DNA from: an uncultured Saccharospirillaceae bacterium
Lineage (GTDB): Bacteria > Pseudomonadota > Gammaproteobacteria > Pseudomonadales > Oceanobacteraceae
Direction: 5' to 3'
Length of the DNA: 64,000 nt
NCBI GenBank assembly: GCA_947503895.1
Contig: CANNFT010000002.1
Span: forward strand, 186,001-250,000
A program made the translations under genes and the position numbers. The notes under the pieces are model-generated. The model was not told where the DNA came from and ran no database searches. It worked only from the letters and a program-made list of their open reading frames with translations. This document shows, piece after piece, positions 1-8,820 of the stretch. Numbering within the stretch: position 1 is the first letter of the stretch; each line of letters opens with the position of its first letter.

Positions 1-325
1 CATCATGTTGCGTTTACAAAAAGAACGTATGACAAATGCCCTATTGCCCAGCGAAGCTGAGTTTTATCGCTTATACGGCCTCACCACAGATAAGCTGAAA
101 TATGCCCACCCCGAGGCCATTGTTATGCACCCCGGTCCAATTAATCGTGGCGTTGAAATTGAAAGCGCCGTGGCCGACGGGCCGCAATCTGTGATTTTAA
201 AACAAGTGAGCAACGGCATTCCGCTGCGTATGGCGGTGATGGCCATGGCTATGAGTGGGCAAACACAAAGTACACAAAATGCTTCAGCCAACACAGCCGC
301 CAGCCCGCAGGAGAAGCCAGAATGA
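1..325 (+). CDS. pyrB: Aspartate carbamoyltransferase, C-terminal part (5' end outside window)
   Basis: This is the C-terminal ~107 residues of the catalytic chain that joins carbamoyl phosphate and aspartate in pyrimidine synthesis. The reading frame is open back to the window edge. The segment MLRLQKERM, followed by the family motif [11 protein letters not shown], is typical of PyrB near its C-terminus. The stop overlaps the start of the next gene (ATGA, 322-325), so the two are translationally coupled, as in the Pseudomonas-type pyrB-pyrC' operon. The Ala/Ser/Gln-rich tail after residue ~85 is poorly conserved in the family. Identification is firm; the start and N-terminal half cannot be seen. 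Confidence 0.95.
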   Translation, partial: IMLRLQKERMTNALLPSEAEFYRLYGLTTDKLKYAHPEAIVMHPGPINRGVEIESAVADGPQSVILKQVSNGIPLRMAVMAMAMSGQTQSTQNASANTAASPQEKPE

Positions 326-1611
326 AATTAAACACCCAACATCGCACTTGCATTCGTGGCGGCCGCTTATTTGATCCTTCTCAGTCGCTCGATGACATTC
401 AAGATTTGTTTATTGAAAACGATCGCATCGTGGCCATTGGTAACGCACCATCAGACTTTGTGGTCGACCAAACCATTGATGCAGCGGGTCAAATGGTGGT
501 GCCCGGTTTTATCGATTTATGTGCGTTTCTCGCCGAGCCCGGTTACGGTCAAAAAGGCAACATCACATCCGAAACGGCTGCTGCTGTACGCGCTGGCATT
601 ACGACCTTGTGCTGCACACCGAATACGCGTCCAGTGGTTGACAGTCCAGCGGTCGCCGCCTTAATTCGCGATAAAGCGCAGTCTGCCGGATATGCCAATG
701 TCCTTCCGCTCGGTGCTCTTACACCCAATTTAAAAGGCGAGCAAATCGCGAACCTTTTCGGTCTAAAAGAAGCTGGCTGTGTCGCCATGACCAATCTCGA
801 CTTTCCCATGAAAGACAGCCGCGTGATTCGTCAGTGTTACCTGTATGCAGCGAGCTACAACATTCCTGTTTTTGCAACGCCATTGGACAGCGCCTTAGCA
901 GATGGCGGTTGTTTGCATGAAGGGTTTACCAGCTCGCGCTTAGGTTTAGCAGGAATATCAGAAACCGCCGAGACACTCGCCTTAGCGCAACATTTGTTGC
1001 TCGCCGAGCAAACCGGCGTACGCTTGCACATTAGCCGCATCACCGCCGCGCGCTCGCTGGAAATGTTGCGTGATGCGCGTAAACGCGGGTTAGATGTGAC
1101 AGCCGATGTGGCGATTGGCAATTTATGCTTCATTGATGAAGATGCTGTTGGCTATGACTCACTCATTCATGTGAACCCTGTTTACCGCAGTGAAAGCGAT
1201 CGCCAAGCATTACTATCCGCAGTGAATAAGAATGAATTGGCGATTTGCTCAAACCACCGTCCTCACGAAATGGCCGCCAAAATGGCACCGTTTGCAGCAA
1301 CAGAGTCCGGCATCAGCGTATTGGATAGCTTCACGGCTGTTTTATTCGACTTGGTCGAGAACAATGCCCTGACTTTAAAAGCCGCCGTGCAAGCAGTGAC
1401 AGACTTGCCCGCGCAAATTTTGAGGAAGCCACTCGGGCAATTAAACATTGGTGGACCGGCTGATTTAGCCATCATTCAGAATCGTGGGGGCTACAGCCTC
1501 GGCGCTGAAACGATGGCCTCTATGGGTAAAAACAGCCCGTGGACATCACATCAATTTTCACATCGTGTTTCACATACTTTGCTGGGGGGGCGGTTGGTCT
1601 ATCAAGCTTAG
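322..1611 (+). CDS. pyrC': Dihydroorotase-like protein PyrC' (probably non-catalytic)
   Basis: A 429-residue amidohydrolase-fold protein of the class associated with PyrB. The metal-binding HxH after strand 1 (DLHVHLREPG in active enzymes) is replaced by [10 protein letters not shown], so both zinc-binding histidines are gone (Cys and Phe). The Thr-Pro-Asn segment (CCTPNTRP) and the general dihydroorotase architecture remain. In Pseudomonas such PyrC' proteins lack activity and hold the aspartate carbamoyltransferase dodecamer together, so the same structural role is inferred here. A true PyrC must lie elsewhere in the genome. It overlaps pyrB by 4 bp. Confidence 0.9.
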   Translation: MKLNTQHRTCIRGGRLFDPSQSLDDIQDLFIENDRIVAIGNAPSDFVVDQTIDAAGQMVVPGFIDLCAFLAEPGYGQKGNITSETAAAVRAGITTLCCTPNTRPVVDSPAVAALIRDKAQSAGYANVLPLGALTPNLKGEQIANLFGLKEAGCVAMTNLDFPMKDSRVIRQCYLYAASYNIPVFATPLDSALADGGCLHEGFTSSRLGLAGISETAETLALAQHLLLAEQTGVRLHISRITAARSLEMLRDARKRGLDVTADVAIGNLCFIDEDAVGYDSLIHVNPVYRSESDRQALLSAVNKNELAICSNHRPHEMAAKMAPFAATESGISVLDSFTAVLFDLVENNALTLKAAVQAVTDLPAQILRKPLGQLNIGGPADLAIIQNRGGYSLGAETMASMGKNSPWTSHQFSHRVSHTLLGGRLVYQA

Positions 1612-1652
1612 GGCATCTTTATAAAGCGCCCTAAGGGCACCTCTAAGTAAAA

Positions 1653-1707
1653 GATTCATGGATGCGTGCGTTAGCGAAATCACGCTCGCGCCGCTTATCC
1701 ATGAATC
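1653..1707. terminator. Long hairpin between convergent genes
   Basis: Perfect 11-bp arms GATTCATGGAT (1653-1663) and ATCCATGAATC (1697-1707) enclose a further GC-rich partly paired segment. It lies between the end of pyrC' and the end of the convergent small gene. There is no clear T-run, so it may be a structured bidirectional transcription barrier or a REP-like element rather than a classic intrinsic terminator. Confidence 0.5.
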
Positions 1708-1719
1708 AAAATATCCGCG

Positions 1720-2094
1720 TTATGGTAAGCAGCCTTCTGCTGAGGCCAGCCAACTCTGATCAAATACCTGCGATTTTTTTTGCGGATAAATGAGCTGCGT
1801 TTTTAAGCACCAGTTTTTTCCATTCTCAATAAACAAACTATGGTAGTGCCGCGAAAATTGGTTTTGCGCATCGATACTTTGCATCACCAACTCGGTTTGC
1901 AAGTGCGTTCGCTGCGTACCTATAAAAATACCTTCGCCCAACGCCTGCGCTTGTAGAATATCTTTCACCAGTTGTTTTTTTTCCGCTTCCACTTGCTCCG
2001 TTAATTGCGCAGTGGCCTTCTGGTACTGCCAAAAAATAGCGGCGACGAGCACAAAAGTGACACAGCCAAGAAAGGGTAATAAATACTTTTGCAT
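1720..2094 (-). CDS. Small membrane-anchored hypothetical protein
   Basis: About 124 residues, not recognised. The N-terminus MQKYLLPFLGCVTFVLVAAI is one hydrophobic segment (signal anchor), followed by a short coiled-coil-like stretch (residues ~20-45, rich in Gln/Glu/Lys) and a mixed domain with two Cys (in NWCLK and EGCLP) that could form a disulfide outside the cytoplasm. The ATG at 2094 is preferred over a TTG three codons upstream (2103). It sits downstream of pilU on the same strand, about 130 bp from it, where an accessory envelope protein would fit. A pilus role is only a guess. Confidence 0.6.
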   Translation of the reverse strand: MQKYLLPFLGCVTFVLVAAIFWQYQKATAQLTEQVEAEKKQLVKDILQAQALGEGIFIGTQRTHLQTELVMQSIDAQNQFSRHYHSLFIENGKNWCLKTQLIYPQKKSQVFDQSWLASAEGCLP

Positions 2095-2228
2095 GTATAC
2101 CAATCACATTACATGGCGCAGCGGCCATGACTGCTGAAGCATATTTTTTCTGCAATGCAGACAACCAACCCACAGGCAAATCGGATGCCTGCGGGTTGGT
2201 AAAAATAGCCTGTTATTTTCTTATCGGA

Positions 2229-3341
2229 CTAATCTTGTAACGTTAACCCGCGAGTCGCCGAGGTCAGTTGTTCCGCATCTTCACTGGCCAGTTTGATCAT
2301 TAAGCGCAGATCGTTAGCGCTATCGGCGTGAGCAAGCGCATCTTCGTATGTAATTTCACCGGCTTGATACAACTTATAAAGACCCTGATCAAATGTCTGC
2401 ATGCCTTGCTCACCAGACTTACTCATCAAGCCTTTTAGCTCGTGTATTTCACCTTTGCGAATCATATCGGAGACCAACGGCGTATTAATTAACACCTCGA
2501 CCACCGCCCGTCGACCTTTGCCATCGGGTGTGGGGATCAATTGTTGCGCCACAATCGCTTTGAGATTCAGTGATAAATCCATCCAGATTTGCCCGTGTAC
2601 GGCTGGCGGGAAAAAGTGAATAACGCGGTCCAATGCTTGGTTGGCATTGTTCGCGTGCAACGTTGCCAAACACAGGTGACCGGTTTCCGCGAATGTAATC
2701 GCATGATTCATGGTTTCTGCTGTTCGCACCTCACCAATCATGATCACGTCAGGCGCTTGCCTAAGTGTGTTTTTAAGGGCCACTTCAAACGAGTCGGTAT
2801 CCAACCCGACTTCTCTTTGCGTCACGATGCAGCCTTGGTGCTGGTGCATGTATTCAATCGGGTCTTCGATCGAAATGATGTGTCCACGACTATTTTGATT
2901 TCGATACCCTAACATGGACGCCAAGGAGGTCGATTTACCGGCACCGGTCGCTCCTACGAACAGCACCAAGCCACGTTTAGTCATGGCAATTTCACGAATG
3001 ATTTCCGGCAAACCGAGTTGCTCAATTTGAGGAATACGCGTTTCAATTCGACGCAAGACAGCACCGGCCAAGTTTCGCTGGAAGAAAGCACTTGCACGAA
3101 AACGGCCGACACCACTGGCGCTCACGGCAAAGTTTAATTCGTGGTTTTCTTCAAACTCTTCAATTTGCTTGGGCGTCATCATGCCATAGATGACATCCTT
3201 GGTTTGCTCAGGCGACAAGGGCGTTTTGGTCACCGCATGAATGCGACCGTGCACCTTCATGCTCGGTGGCATTCCGGCTGTTAAAAACAAGTCGGAAGCG
3301 CTCTTGTCGACCATTAAACGCAACAGCTTATCTAAATCCAT
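2229..3341 (-). CDS. pilU: Type IV pilus retraction ATPase PilU
   Basis: A 370-residue hexameric secretion ATPase. An N-terminal PAS-like domain (LLRLMVDKSASDLFLTAG) is followed by a RecA-like core with Walker A GATGAGKST, an Asp box, Walker B (DVIMIGEVR) and the HIS box region (TGHLCLATLHANN). Start MDLDKLLRLM matches the family. PilU assists PilT in pilus depolymerisation at the inner membrane and is needed for high-force twitching. It lies 37 bp downstream of pilT on the same strand, the conserved pilTU order. Identification is secure. Confidence 0.97.
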   Translation of the reverse strand: MDLDKLLRLMVDKSASDLFLTAGMPPSMKVHGRIHAVTKTPLSPEQTKDVIYGMMTPKQIEEFEENHELNFAVSASGVGRFRASAFFQRNLAGAVLRRIETRIPQIEQLGLPEIIREIAMTKRGLVLFVGATGAGKSTSLASMLGYRNQNSRGHIISIEDPIEYMHQHQGCIVTQREVGLDTDSFEVALKNTLRQAPDVIMIGEVRTAETMNHAITFAETGHLCLATLHANNANQALDRVIHFFPPAVHGQIWMDLSLNLKAIVAQQLIPTPDGKGRRAVVEVLINTPLVSDMIRKGEIHELKGLMSKSGEQGMQTFDQGLYKLYQAGEITYEDALAHADSANDLRLMIKLASEDAEQLTSATRGLTLQD

Positions 3342-3378
3342 AAAGGTAACCTCAACTCATCAGGCCTGAGTATATACA

Positions 3379-4413
3379 TTAAAACTGATCAGGATTCTTC
3401 GCTTTTTCGCGCGCCGATTCAGGCAAAATAAGGCCCTTCTGTAGCAAGCTTTTCAAGCTTTGGTCCATCGTTGTCATACCTTGCGCACCACCGGTTTGAA
3501 TCGCACTGTACATTTGCGCCACTTTGTCTTCGCGAATCAGGTTACGAATGGCCGGTGTGCCCACCATGATTTCGTGGCAAGCGACTCGACCGCCCCCTTT
3601 CTTCTTCAACAGCGTCTGTGAAATAACGCCTTGCAACGATTCAGACAGCATCGAGCGCACCATGGATTTTTCTTCCGCAGGGAATACATCGACGATACGG
3701 TCAATGGTTTTTGCCGCAGATGTGGTGTGCAGGGTGCCAAACACACAGTGGCCGGTTTCTGCTGCGGTTAATGCAAGACGAATGGTTTCAAGGTCACGCA
3801 TCTCACCTACTAGAATGATATCGGGGTCTTCACGCAGCGCAGAGCGCAAGGCTTCGTTAAAGCCTAACGTATCTCGGTGCACTTCACGCTGGTTAACCAA
3901 GCATTTCTTGCTCTGGTGCACAAATTCTATCGGGTCTTCAACGGTCAAAACGTGTTTGTAGTGATTGTCATTTACGTAGTCCAGCATGGCCGCCAGTGAG
4001 GTCGACTTACCCGAACCCGTGGGGCCTGTGACCAATACGAGTCCACGTGGTTTCAGTGCCAAATCCTTAAAGATTTGCCCCATTCCCAAATCATCACAGG
4101 TTAAGACCTTAGATGGGATGGTCCGGAACACCGCACCGGCTCCCCGATTGTGGTTGAATGCGTTAACACGAAAACGCGCGACACCCGGAACCTCGAAGGA
4201 AAAATCCGTCTCAAGGAATTCTTCAAAGTCTTTGCGCTGACGGTCGTTCATAATGTCGTACACCAAGCTGTGTACTTCTTTATGCTCTAGGGCGGGCAGG
4301 TTAATACGGCGCACATCGCCGTCGACTCGAATCATAGGTGGCAATCCGGCCGATAGATGGAGATCCGATGCCCCTTGCTTGGCTGAGAACGCCAGTAATT
4401 CAGTAATATCCAT
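3379..4413 (-). CDS. pilT: Type IV pilus retraction ATPase PilT
   Basis: Retraction motor that drives pilus disassembly in twitching motility and DNA uptake. The start MDITELLAFSAKQGASDLHL is the canonical PilT N-terminus, so I use the ATG at 4413; three upstream codons are also open. Walker A is GPTGSGKST, Walker B is DIILVGEMRD, and the C-terminal AIRNLIRE motif needed for retraction is present. It is first of the pilTU pair and divergent from yggS, with about 225 bp between them that must hold both promoters. This matches the Pseudomonas arrangement. Confidence 0.98.
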   Translation of the reverse strand: MDITELLAFSAKQGASDLHLSAGLPPMIRVDGDVRRINLPALEHKEVHSLVYDIMNDRQRKDFEEFLETDFSFEVPGVARFRVNAFNHNRGAGAVFRTIPSKVLTCDDLGMGQIFKDLALKPRGLVLVTGPTGSGKSTSLAAMLDYVNDNHYKHVLTVEDPIEFVHQSKKCLVNQREVHRDTLGFNEALRSALREDPDIILVGEMRDLETIRLALTAAETGHCVFGTLHTTSAAKTIDRIVDVFPAEEKSMVRSMLSESLQGVISQTLLKKKGGGRVACHEIMVGTPAIRNLIREDKVAQMYSAIQTGGAQGMTTMDQSLKSLLQKGLILPESAREKAKNPDQF

Positions 4414-4638
4414 GCAACTCAATGCTCCGCGATGGTCTGACTCAAGTTTAGCAGCCTGTTTCAGCTGTGGTTTGTTCGGTGATGTTCATCCGCAACGGTG
4501 TCCGTGCGATAATCACCCACCGCTGGTTTGCCAGTGAGGGCCGCTTATAATCTAACCGCGACCCATGACAGGGTTCAGACCTGTTGGTTATAAAGACTCA
4601 TTTTAACCAAAGTTTAACGAAAGCAAACGCAGGATGAC

Positions 4639-5334
4639 ATGACGGATTTCTCTCAACGCTTAAAATTGGTGCAGCAGCAAATCGCTGACGCAGAAGCGCA
4701 GGCCAACCGAGCCCCCCAGTCCGTTCAGTTGTTAGCCGTTTCGAAAACCAAACCCATTCCTGACATTGAAGCGTTTTATCAGCTCGGACAGCGAGCATTC
4801 GGCGAAAATTACGTTCAGGAAGGGGTTGAAAAAGCACAGACTCTGGCGCATCTCAATATCACCTGGCATTTTATTGGTCCATTGCAATCCAATAAAACCA
4901 AAGCGGTTGCGGAACATTTCCACTGGCTGCACACCGTCGACCGCCTAAAAATCGCCCAACGATTAAGCGAACAAAGGCCCAGTCACCTGCCACCTTTGAA
5001 TGTGTTAATTCAAATAAATGTGAGCCAAGAAGCCTCAAAAGCGGGTGTGGCGTTAAACGATGTGGACACACTCGCAGATCAGATCAGTGCATTGCCAAAT
5101 TTACAATTGCGAGGATTGATGTGCATTCCTGCTCAACAAGACGCCATAGCCCTTAAACAAGATTTTAAGGCCATGCAGCAATCGTTTCATGGTTTGCAAA
5201 GTCGATATTCCCAAGTCGATACATTATCAATGGGCATGTCCGGCGATTTATCCCTTGCCGTTGAATGTGGCAGCACCTTGGTTCGCATTGGCACTGCATT
5301 GTTTGGTGCCCGAGAGGGTCGTGCAAACGGTTAA
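4639..5334 (+). CDS. yggS: PLP homeostasis protein, YggS/PROSC family
   Basis: A 231-residue single-domain alanine-racemase-fold protein that binds pyridoxal phosphate and buffers the cellular PLP pool. The PLP lysine lies in LLAVSKTKP (residue ~36), followed by the family signatures FGENYVQE, WHFIGPLQSNK, and SMGMSGD near the phosphate site. An AGGA box lies 5 nt before the ATG. It is followed 71 bp later by proC on the same strand, a widely conserved yggS-proC pair. The family is not catalytic. Confidence 0.96.
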   Translation: MTDFSQRLKLVQQQIADAEAQANRAPQSVQLLAVSKTKPIPDIEAFYQLGQRAFGENYVQEGVEKAQTLAHLNITWHFIGPLQSNKTKAVAEHFHWLHTVDRLKIAQRLSEQRPSHLPPLNVLIQINVSQEASKAGVALNDVDTLADQISALPNLQLRGLMCIPAQQDAIALKQDFKAMQQSFHGLQSRYSQVDTLSMGMSGDLSLAVECGSTLVRIGTALFGAREGRANG

Positions 5335-5405
5335 CGCAGCACTCTCATATAAAAAGCAGTACAACATTTTTCTAATCAATTAAAAACGGTAAAAGGCAGT
5401 CTGTC

Positions 5406-6224
5406 ATGAGCACCATTGCATTTATTGGCGCTGGCAATATGGCCAGTGCGTTAATCGGCGGTTTAATCGAGCAAGGCTTTGACCCTAAAAACATTTGGGC
5501 CAGTGACCCTCATGCGGATCACATTGCACAATTGAAACAACAATGGGGAATCAACGGAACGACGGACAACACCGCAGCTGTCGAAATCGCCGACGTTGTT
5601 ATTTTAGCGGTGAAGCCTCAGGTGATGGAGTCTGTACTGACGCCGATTAAGGCCTCGCTAAAAAAATCTTCACCACTTTTAATCAGCGTTGCTGCCGGCA
5701 TTGACCTGCATAGCATTGCAACATGGTCTGATGACGCACTTCCCATTATCCGCTGCATGCCAAATACACCGGCTCTGGTTCAGTTAGGTGCATCTGGATT
5801 GTTTGCCAATTCGCATGTTAGCGCGGAACAAAAAACACTGGCGCAATCTATTTTAGAGGCTGTGGGCATTGTGGTATGGGTCAATAAAGAATCGGAGTTG
5901 GATGCCGTGACAGCGGTATCCGGTAGCGGCCCTGCGTATTATTTCCTATTAATGGAAGCCATGATCGATGCAGGCAAACAAATGGGCTTGAGTGAAGAAA
6001 CCGCAACTTCCCTCACATTGCAAACCGCCTTAGGCGCAGCCACCATGGCTAAAAATAGTGCGGATGCCCCTGCTGAATTACGTCGCAAAGTCACTTCGCC
6101 AAACGGAACCACCGAGCAAGCCATTAACACATTTATAAACGATGGCCTGCCTGAATTGGTGGCAAAAGCTTTAAAAGCGGCCAGCGATCGCAGCGAAAGT
6201 CTATCAAAAGAATTAGGTGCATAA
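5406..6224 (+). CDS. proC: Pyrroline-5-carboxylate reductase
   Basis: A 272-residue enzyme that reduces pyrroline-5-carboxylate to proline, the last step of proline synthesis. The N-terminal Rossmann motif is FIGAGNMASALIGGL. The C-terminal helical dimerisation domain has the family signature around residues 220-245 (LRRKVTSPNGTTEQAI). Length and motifs are normal. It is downstream of yggS in a likely two-gene operon; no strong terminator follows, only a dispersed repeat. Confidence 0.97.
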   Translation: MSTIAFIGAGNMASALIGGLIEQGFDPKNIWASDPHADHIAQLKQQWGINGTTDNTAAVEIADVVILAVKPQVMESVLTPIKASLKKSSPLLISVAAGIDLHSIATWSDDALPIIRCMPNTPALVQLGASGLFANSHVSAEQKTLAQSILEAVGIVVWVNKESELDAVTAVSGSGPAYYFLLMEAMIDAGKQMGLSEETATSLTLQTALGAATMAKNSADAPAELRRKVTSPNGTTEQAINTFINDGLPELVAKALKAASDRSESLSKELGA

Positions 6225-6235
6225 ATAAAAAAGAG

Positions 6236-6329
6236 CACCTCTAGTAATTTGCTTTAAACTCTGCTCGAAAGATCATTCTCAGCTCAAGGCGTGTTTTTGA
6301 AGGCCTAATGGGTTCAATAGCGAAAACAC
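6236..6329. repeat. Dispersed repeat, copy A
   Basis: About 94 bp resembling 17033-17126. Shared blocks include CTTTAAACTCTG, GATCATTCT, TCAAGGCGTG and TTTGAAGG, each in the same order and spacing. It sits just after proC. It encodes nothing visible and has no terminal inverted repeats that I can see, so it may be a decayed mobile or regulatory sequence. Confidence 0.6.
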
Positions 6330-6392
6330 GCGACATGGACCGTTGCGTGTTTACTATGTCTGTTATCATAGTCACTCATTCAGGATAACGAC

Positions 6393-6530
6393 ATGATGAC
6401 CGTACCCCATATTTATTTTATTGAATACACCGCCTTAACCACCACCGTTCAACGCCATACAATACAAAAAGCGTTATCTTTTTCGAATTATCGCCCCTCA
6501 TGTAAAGGCACGGAAAGCCGCTCACTTTAA
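6393..6530 (+). CDS. Possible small ORF (45 residues)
   Basis: An ATG at 6393 follows a good ribosome-binding site (AGGA at 6382-6385, 7-nt spacer) and opens a 45-codon frame ending at 6530. The product (MMTVPHIYFIEY...) matches nothing I know. In another frame, the stretch from about 6521 to 6605 also reads like protein (LTLSQVQASIPVLVSG...), so the locus may be a frameshifted remnant of a longer gene. The rest of the proC to 6746 gap shows nothing else. Confidence 0.25.
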   Translation: MMTVPHIYFIEYTALTTTVQRHTIQKALSFSNYRPSCKGTESRSL

Positions 6531-6745
6531 GTCAAGTTCAAGCGTCTATTCCGGTGCTTGTATCCGGCCAATTCTATCCTGCCTGCCTCAATGTACAGGA
6601 ATAAATAACGAAATATTGCTGTATCAATTAATGTATTTATTGAGAAATAAAGCACGCAACTTCCATGGTTCTTTCACAATTCCCCGACAAATAAAAACTA
6701 GCATGATGGAGCACGATTTATTTCACGAAAAAAATGAGAAACAAC

Positions 6746-8146
6746 ATGAAAATAAAAACGCTACTTATCTCTTTATCAATACTGGCGGGCATGCACGCAC
6801 AGGCAGGTGGACCGGGCCAAGGTGCCAACTTACACCATCGATTCGATCATAAGATCAAAAGCCTGAGTGCTGTGGAAAATCAATTTACCTTATCGCCATC
6901 AATATGCCCCATGGAAGACATTGATCCTTTAGGGTCCGCATTAATTTTCAATGACCCCGATGCATTACAAACACTCTTCCCATTTCGAAAAACCATTCAA
7001 AGAATCATTCAATCCAGTCCTGCACCCTTCACGAACCCGATAAATGTCGTTCAGTCTATGTTGCGCCAATATACGGATCCTGCTCGACTCAACCAAGCAT
7101 CCAGAGTGTCTATGCCACTGGAGGTTAGACCCGGTGAAGCAAGTCTAAGTGCTGAAGCGTTACTAAATGACACCATGCAACCTACTGCGATCTTTAATCG
7201 ATTTGATTTAGCCGATGCAAATGGCGCACATTGCGGCGAGTATAGAATTATTTATCATCAAGCCTTACCCGAGCCTTCTGTGCTTAATCGATTTTTTGTT
7301 ATTTTTGAAGCGCAATATCCCAATCCGCTACCGCACCTTGGGCTCGCAGGGTGCATGCCCATTGCTGAATTTTGGGCATCATTGAATAACCACCCTGCGC
7401 CACTAGAAAATCTGGAAAGGTTTTTCTATCGGGGCTTAACATTGCCCAATATAAATATGCCACCTGTCATTGATTTCAGACATTACTCACGTCGCACTGG
7501 TCAAATTCGAACAAATAATTTCGTTAATAATGAAGATTTTATATGGCAATTAAGGGAATTTAAGACTGCGATTCGACCAGAAGGAGTGGTACTCAACATG
7601 GATACCGTGAAAGCCAATCCACTCTCGGAACTCTATACCGGACAAAGTCTATTGGCCACTCAATACCAAACCGATTTTTTAACCGTCTACATGAATGATC
7701 TACTGTCGCCTGAAATAACGTCACAAAATAAAGATCAAACGGGAGTCATTACTTCAATATTCTTAAATAACGATAATGCCTACAATGAATTTCAATCCGA
7801 TTCTACACCCGGTCGAGATGAGCCTCTTTTGTTAGCATCAACCACCTTTCAACAATCCATTCAAGAGCAACTCAGCAGCCATACAAATGAAAGTATTCAA
7901 GCACTCACCAGTGAGATGATACTGAATCGAGCTGGCGCCATGAGCTGTGGCGGCTGCCATGAATATTCTACCGGCAAAGAAATCAGCCCTGGTGTGTTAT
8001 GGCCAAATTCAAATGGATTTGTGCAAGTGAGTGAGAGTGGAGCTATTTCACCAGCCTTAAACGACCACTTTTTACCAAAGAGAAAAGAAATTTTAACCGA
8101 TTTTTTATGTAACCCTCCGATCAGTGCGACAGTAGCGTCTCAATAA
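6746..8146 (+). CDS. Secreted hypothetical protein with a C-terminal CxxCH motif
   Basis: About 466 residues, not recognised at family level. The start MKIKTLLISLSILAGMHAQA is a clear Sec signal peptide ending near AQA-GG. An in-frame ATG at 6734 has a poorer ribosome-binding site. The mature protein has paired cysteines (SICPMED, HCGEYR, GCMPIAE), a motif FNRFDLAD and, near the C-terminus, MSCGGCHEYSTG, a single CxxCH haem-c attachment site. It is therefore probably periplasmic or outer-membrane-associated and possibly a monohaem protein. It stands alone, with no cytochrome maturation or electron-transfer neighbours. The CxxCH could instead bind metal. Confidence 0.7.
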   Translation: MKIKTLLISLSILAGMHAQAGGPGQGANLHHRFDHKIKSLSAVENQFTLSPSICPMEDIDPLGSALIFNDPDALQTLFPFRKTIQRIIQSSPAPFTNPINVVQSMLRQYTDPARLNQASRVSMPLEVRPGEASLSAEALLNDTMQPTAIFNRFDLADANGAHCGEYRIIYHQALPEPSVLNRFFVIFEAQYPNPLPHLGLAGCMPIAEFWASLNNHPAPLENLERFFYRGLTLPNINMPPVIDFRHYSRRTGQIRTNNFVNNEDFIWQLREFKTAIRPEGVVLNMDTVKANPLSELYTGQSLLATQYQTDFLTVYMNDLLSPEITSQNKDQTGVITSIFLNNDNAYNEFQSDSTPGRDEPLLLASTTFQQSIQEQLSSHTNESIQALTSEMILNRAGAMSCGGCHEYSTGKEISPGVLWPNSNGFVQVSESGAISPALNDHFLPKRKEILTDFLCNPPISATVASQ

Positions 8147-8166
8147 TAGCGCCTATTCTGCACTGC

Positions 8167-8214
8167 GAAGCACATGATTAGTTTGCCTTAATGACCCATA
8201 ACGCCATGTGCTTC
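8167..8214. terminator. Hairpin after the secreted CxxCH protein gene
   Basis: Perfect 10-bp arms GAAGCACATG (8167-8176) and CATGTGCTTC (8205-8214) begin about 20 bp after the stop. There is no T-run, so termination is uncertain. The remaining ~300 bp to the next promoter are AT-rich and hold no gene that I can see. Confidence 0.35.
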
Positions 8215-8513
8215 ATCAGTGATCGCGTTCTTCATCAAGCCGAGACAGAAGCGGATAAATAGAATAAACCATCCATTAAATCCGGATTTTTCTAAACCAG
8301 CCATACCTCTATTCATTCGAGCGATCAAGACGGCGGCCAGTTTATTTAACGTAAACTAAATGAATATTATACCAGTACGATTTCAATATGGCGCTTCAAT
8401 CACTATCGTTAACTTTTAGCCTTCATATCAGCGATCAAAAAAGTTAGAAAAGGTTAATGAGGATATCGGCTTTATGTTTACCATTAACGTTATTAAAAAC
8501 GCGAAAACAACGG

Positions 8514-8541
8514 TTGACATATAATCTTTCCGGATTACAAT
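8514..8541 (+). promoter_or_regulatory. Sigma-70 promoter of the rtcB leader RNA
   Basis: A perfect -35 box TTGACA (8514-8519) is separated by 16 bp from TACAAT (8536-8541), giving a predicted start near 8546-8548. It is about 275 bp upstream of the rtcB ATG and drives a transcript that first makes the structured leader described below. Confidence 0.75.
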
Positions 8542-8583
8542 CCCCAGCTTAAATTAATCAATTGAATGTGGAGGACTCAAAAT

Positions 8584-8616
8584 ATGCTTTGTCAAAAAAT
8601 GGAATCAACTAAATAA
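8584..8616 (+). CDS. Leader peptide (10 residues)
   Basis: A GGAGG box at 8570-8574 sits 9 nt before an ATG that opens a 10-codon frame, MLCQKMESTK, ending in TAA at 8616. The strong ribosome-binding site, and its position between two pairing segments upstream of a terminator, suggest translation matters for folding. The codons show no run of a single amino acid. Confidence 0.45.
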   Translation: MLCQKMESTK

Positions 8617-8676
8617 GCCTTTGAGTACTCACACTTGGAAGGCGAACATGTAATGCCTTCTAAGTTAGGATCGATA

Positions 8677-8711
8677 AAACCCTGACAAGGAAAACCTGTC
8701 AGGGTTTTTTT
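8677..8711 (+). terminator. Intrinsic terminator upstream of rtcB
   Basis: AAACCCTGACA (8677-8687) pairs perfectly with TGTCAGGGTTT (8697-8707), and the stem continues through a GG/CC pair. It is followed by a run of seven T (8705-8711). It lies before the rtcB coding region rather than after a gene, which makes it an attenuator or the end of a small RNA. Confidence 0.85.
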
Positions 8712-8820
8712 ATGCATAAACGAAGGCTTCTCTGTGAACCTACGTCATGCTGCGCACCTTAGTTCAGAAGGCATAGTCATTATTTTATGGGCGATTATTG
8801 AATTGCCACATGGATTTTTT

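Larger units (their letters stand above)
8546..8711 (+). ncRNA. Structured leader/attenuator RNA upstream of rtcB
   Basis: About 165 nt between a strong promoter and an intrinsic terminator, containing three stacked elements. The first is ACTCAAA (8575-8581) paired with TTTGAGT (8620-8626), flanking a 10-codon leader ORF. The second is a 10-bp stem, CTTGGAAGGC (8634-8643) with GCCTTCTAAG (8655-8664), whose 11-nt loop holds ATG-TAA (8648-8653). The third is the terminator hairpin. A ribosome-controlled attenuator or a stand-alone small RNA would both fit. I do not recognise it as a named RNA family. Confidence 0.6.

Noticed and set aside
8734..8820. 29-codon extension of RtcB from a GTG
   Set aside because: RtcB homology starts at 8821 and the GTG has no ribosome-binding site.
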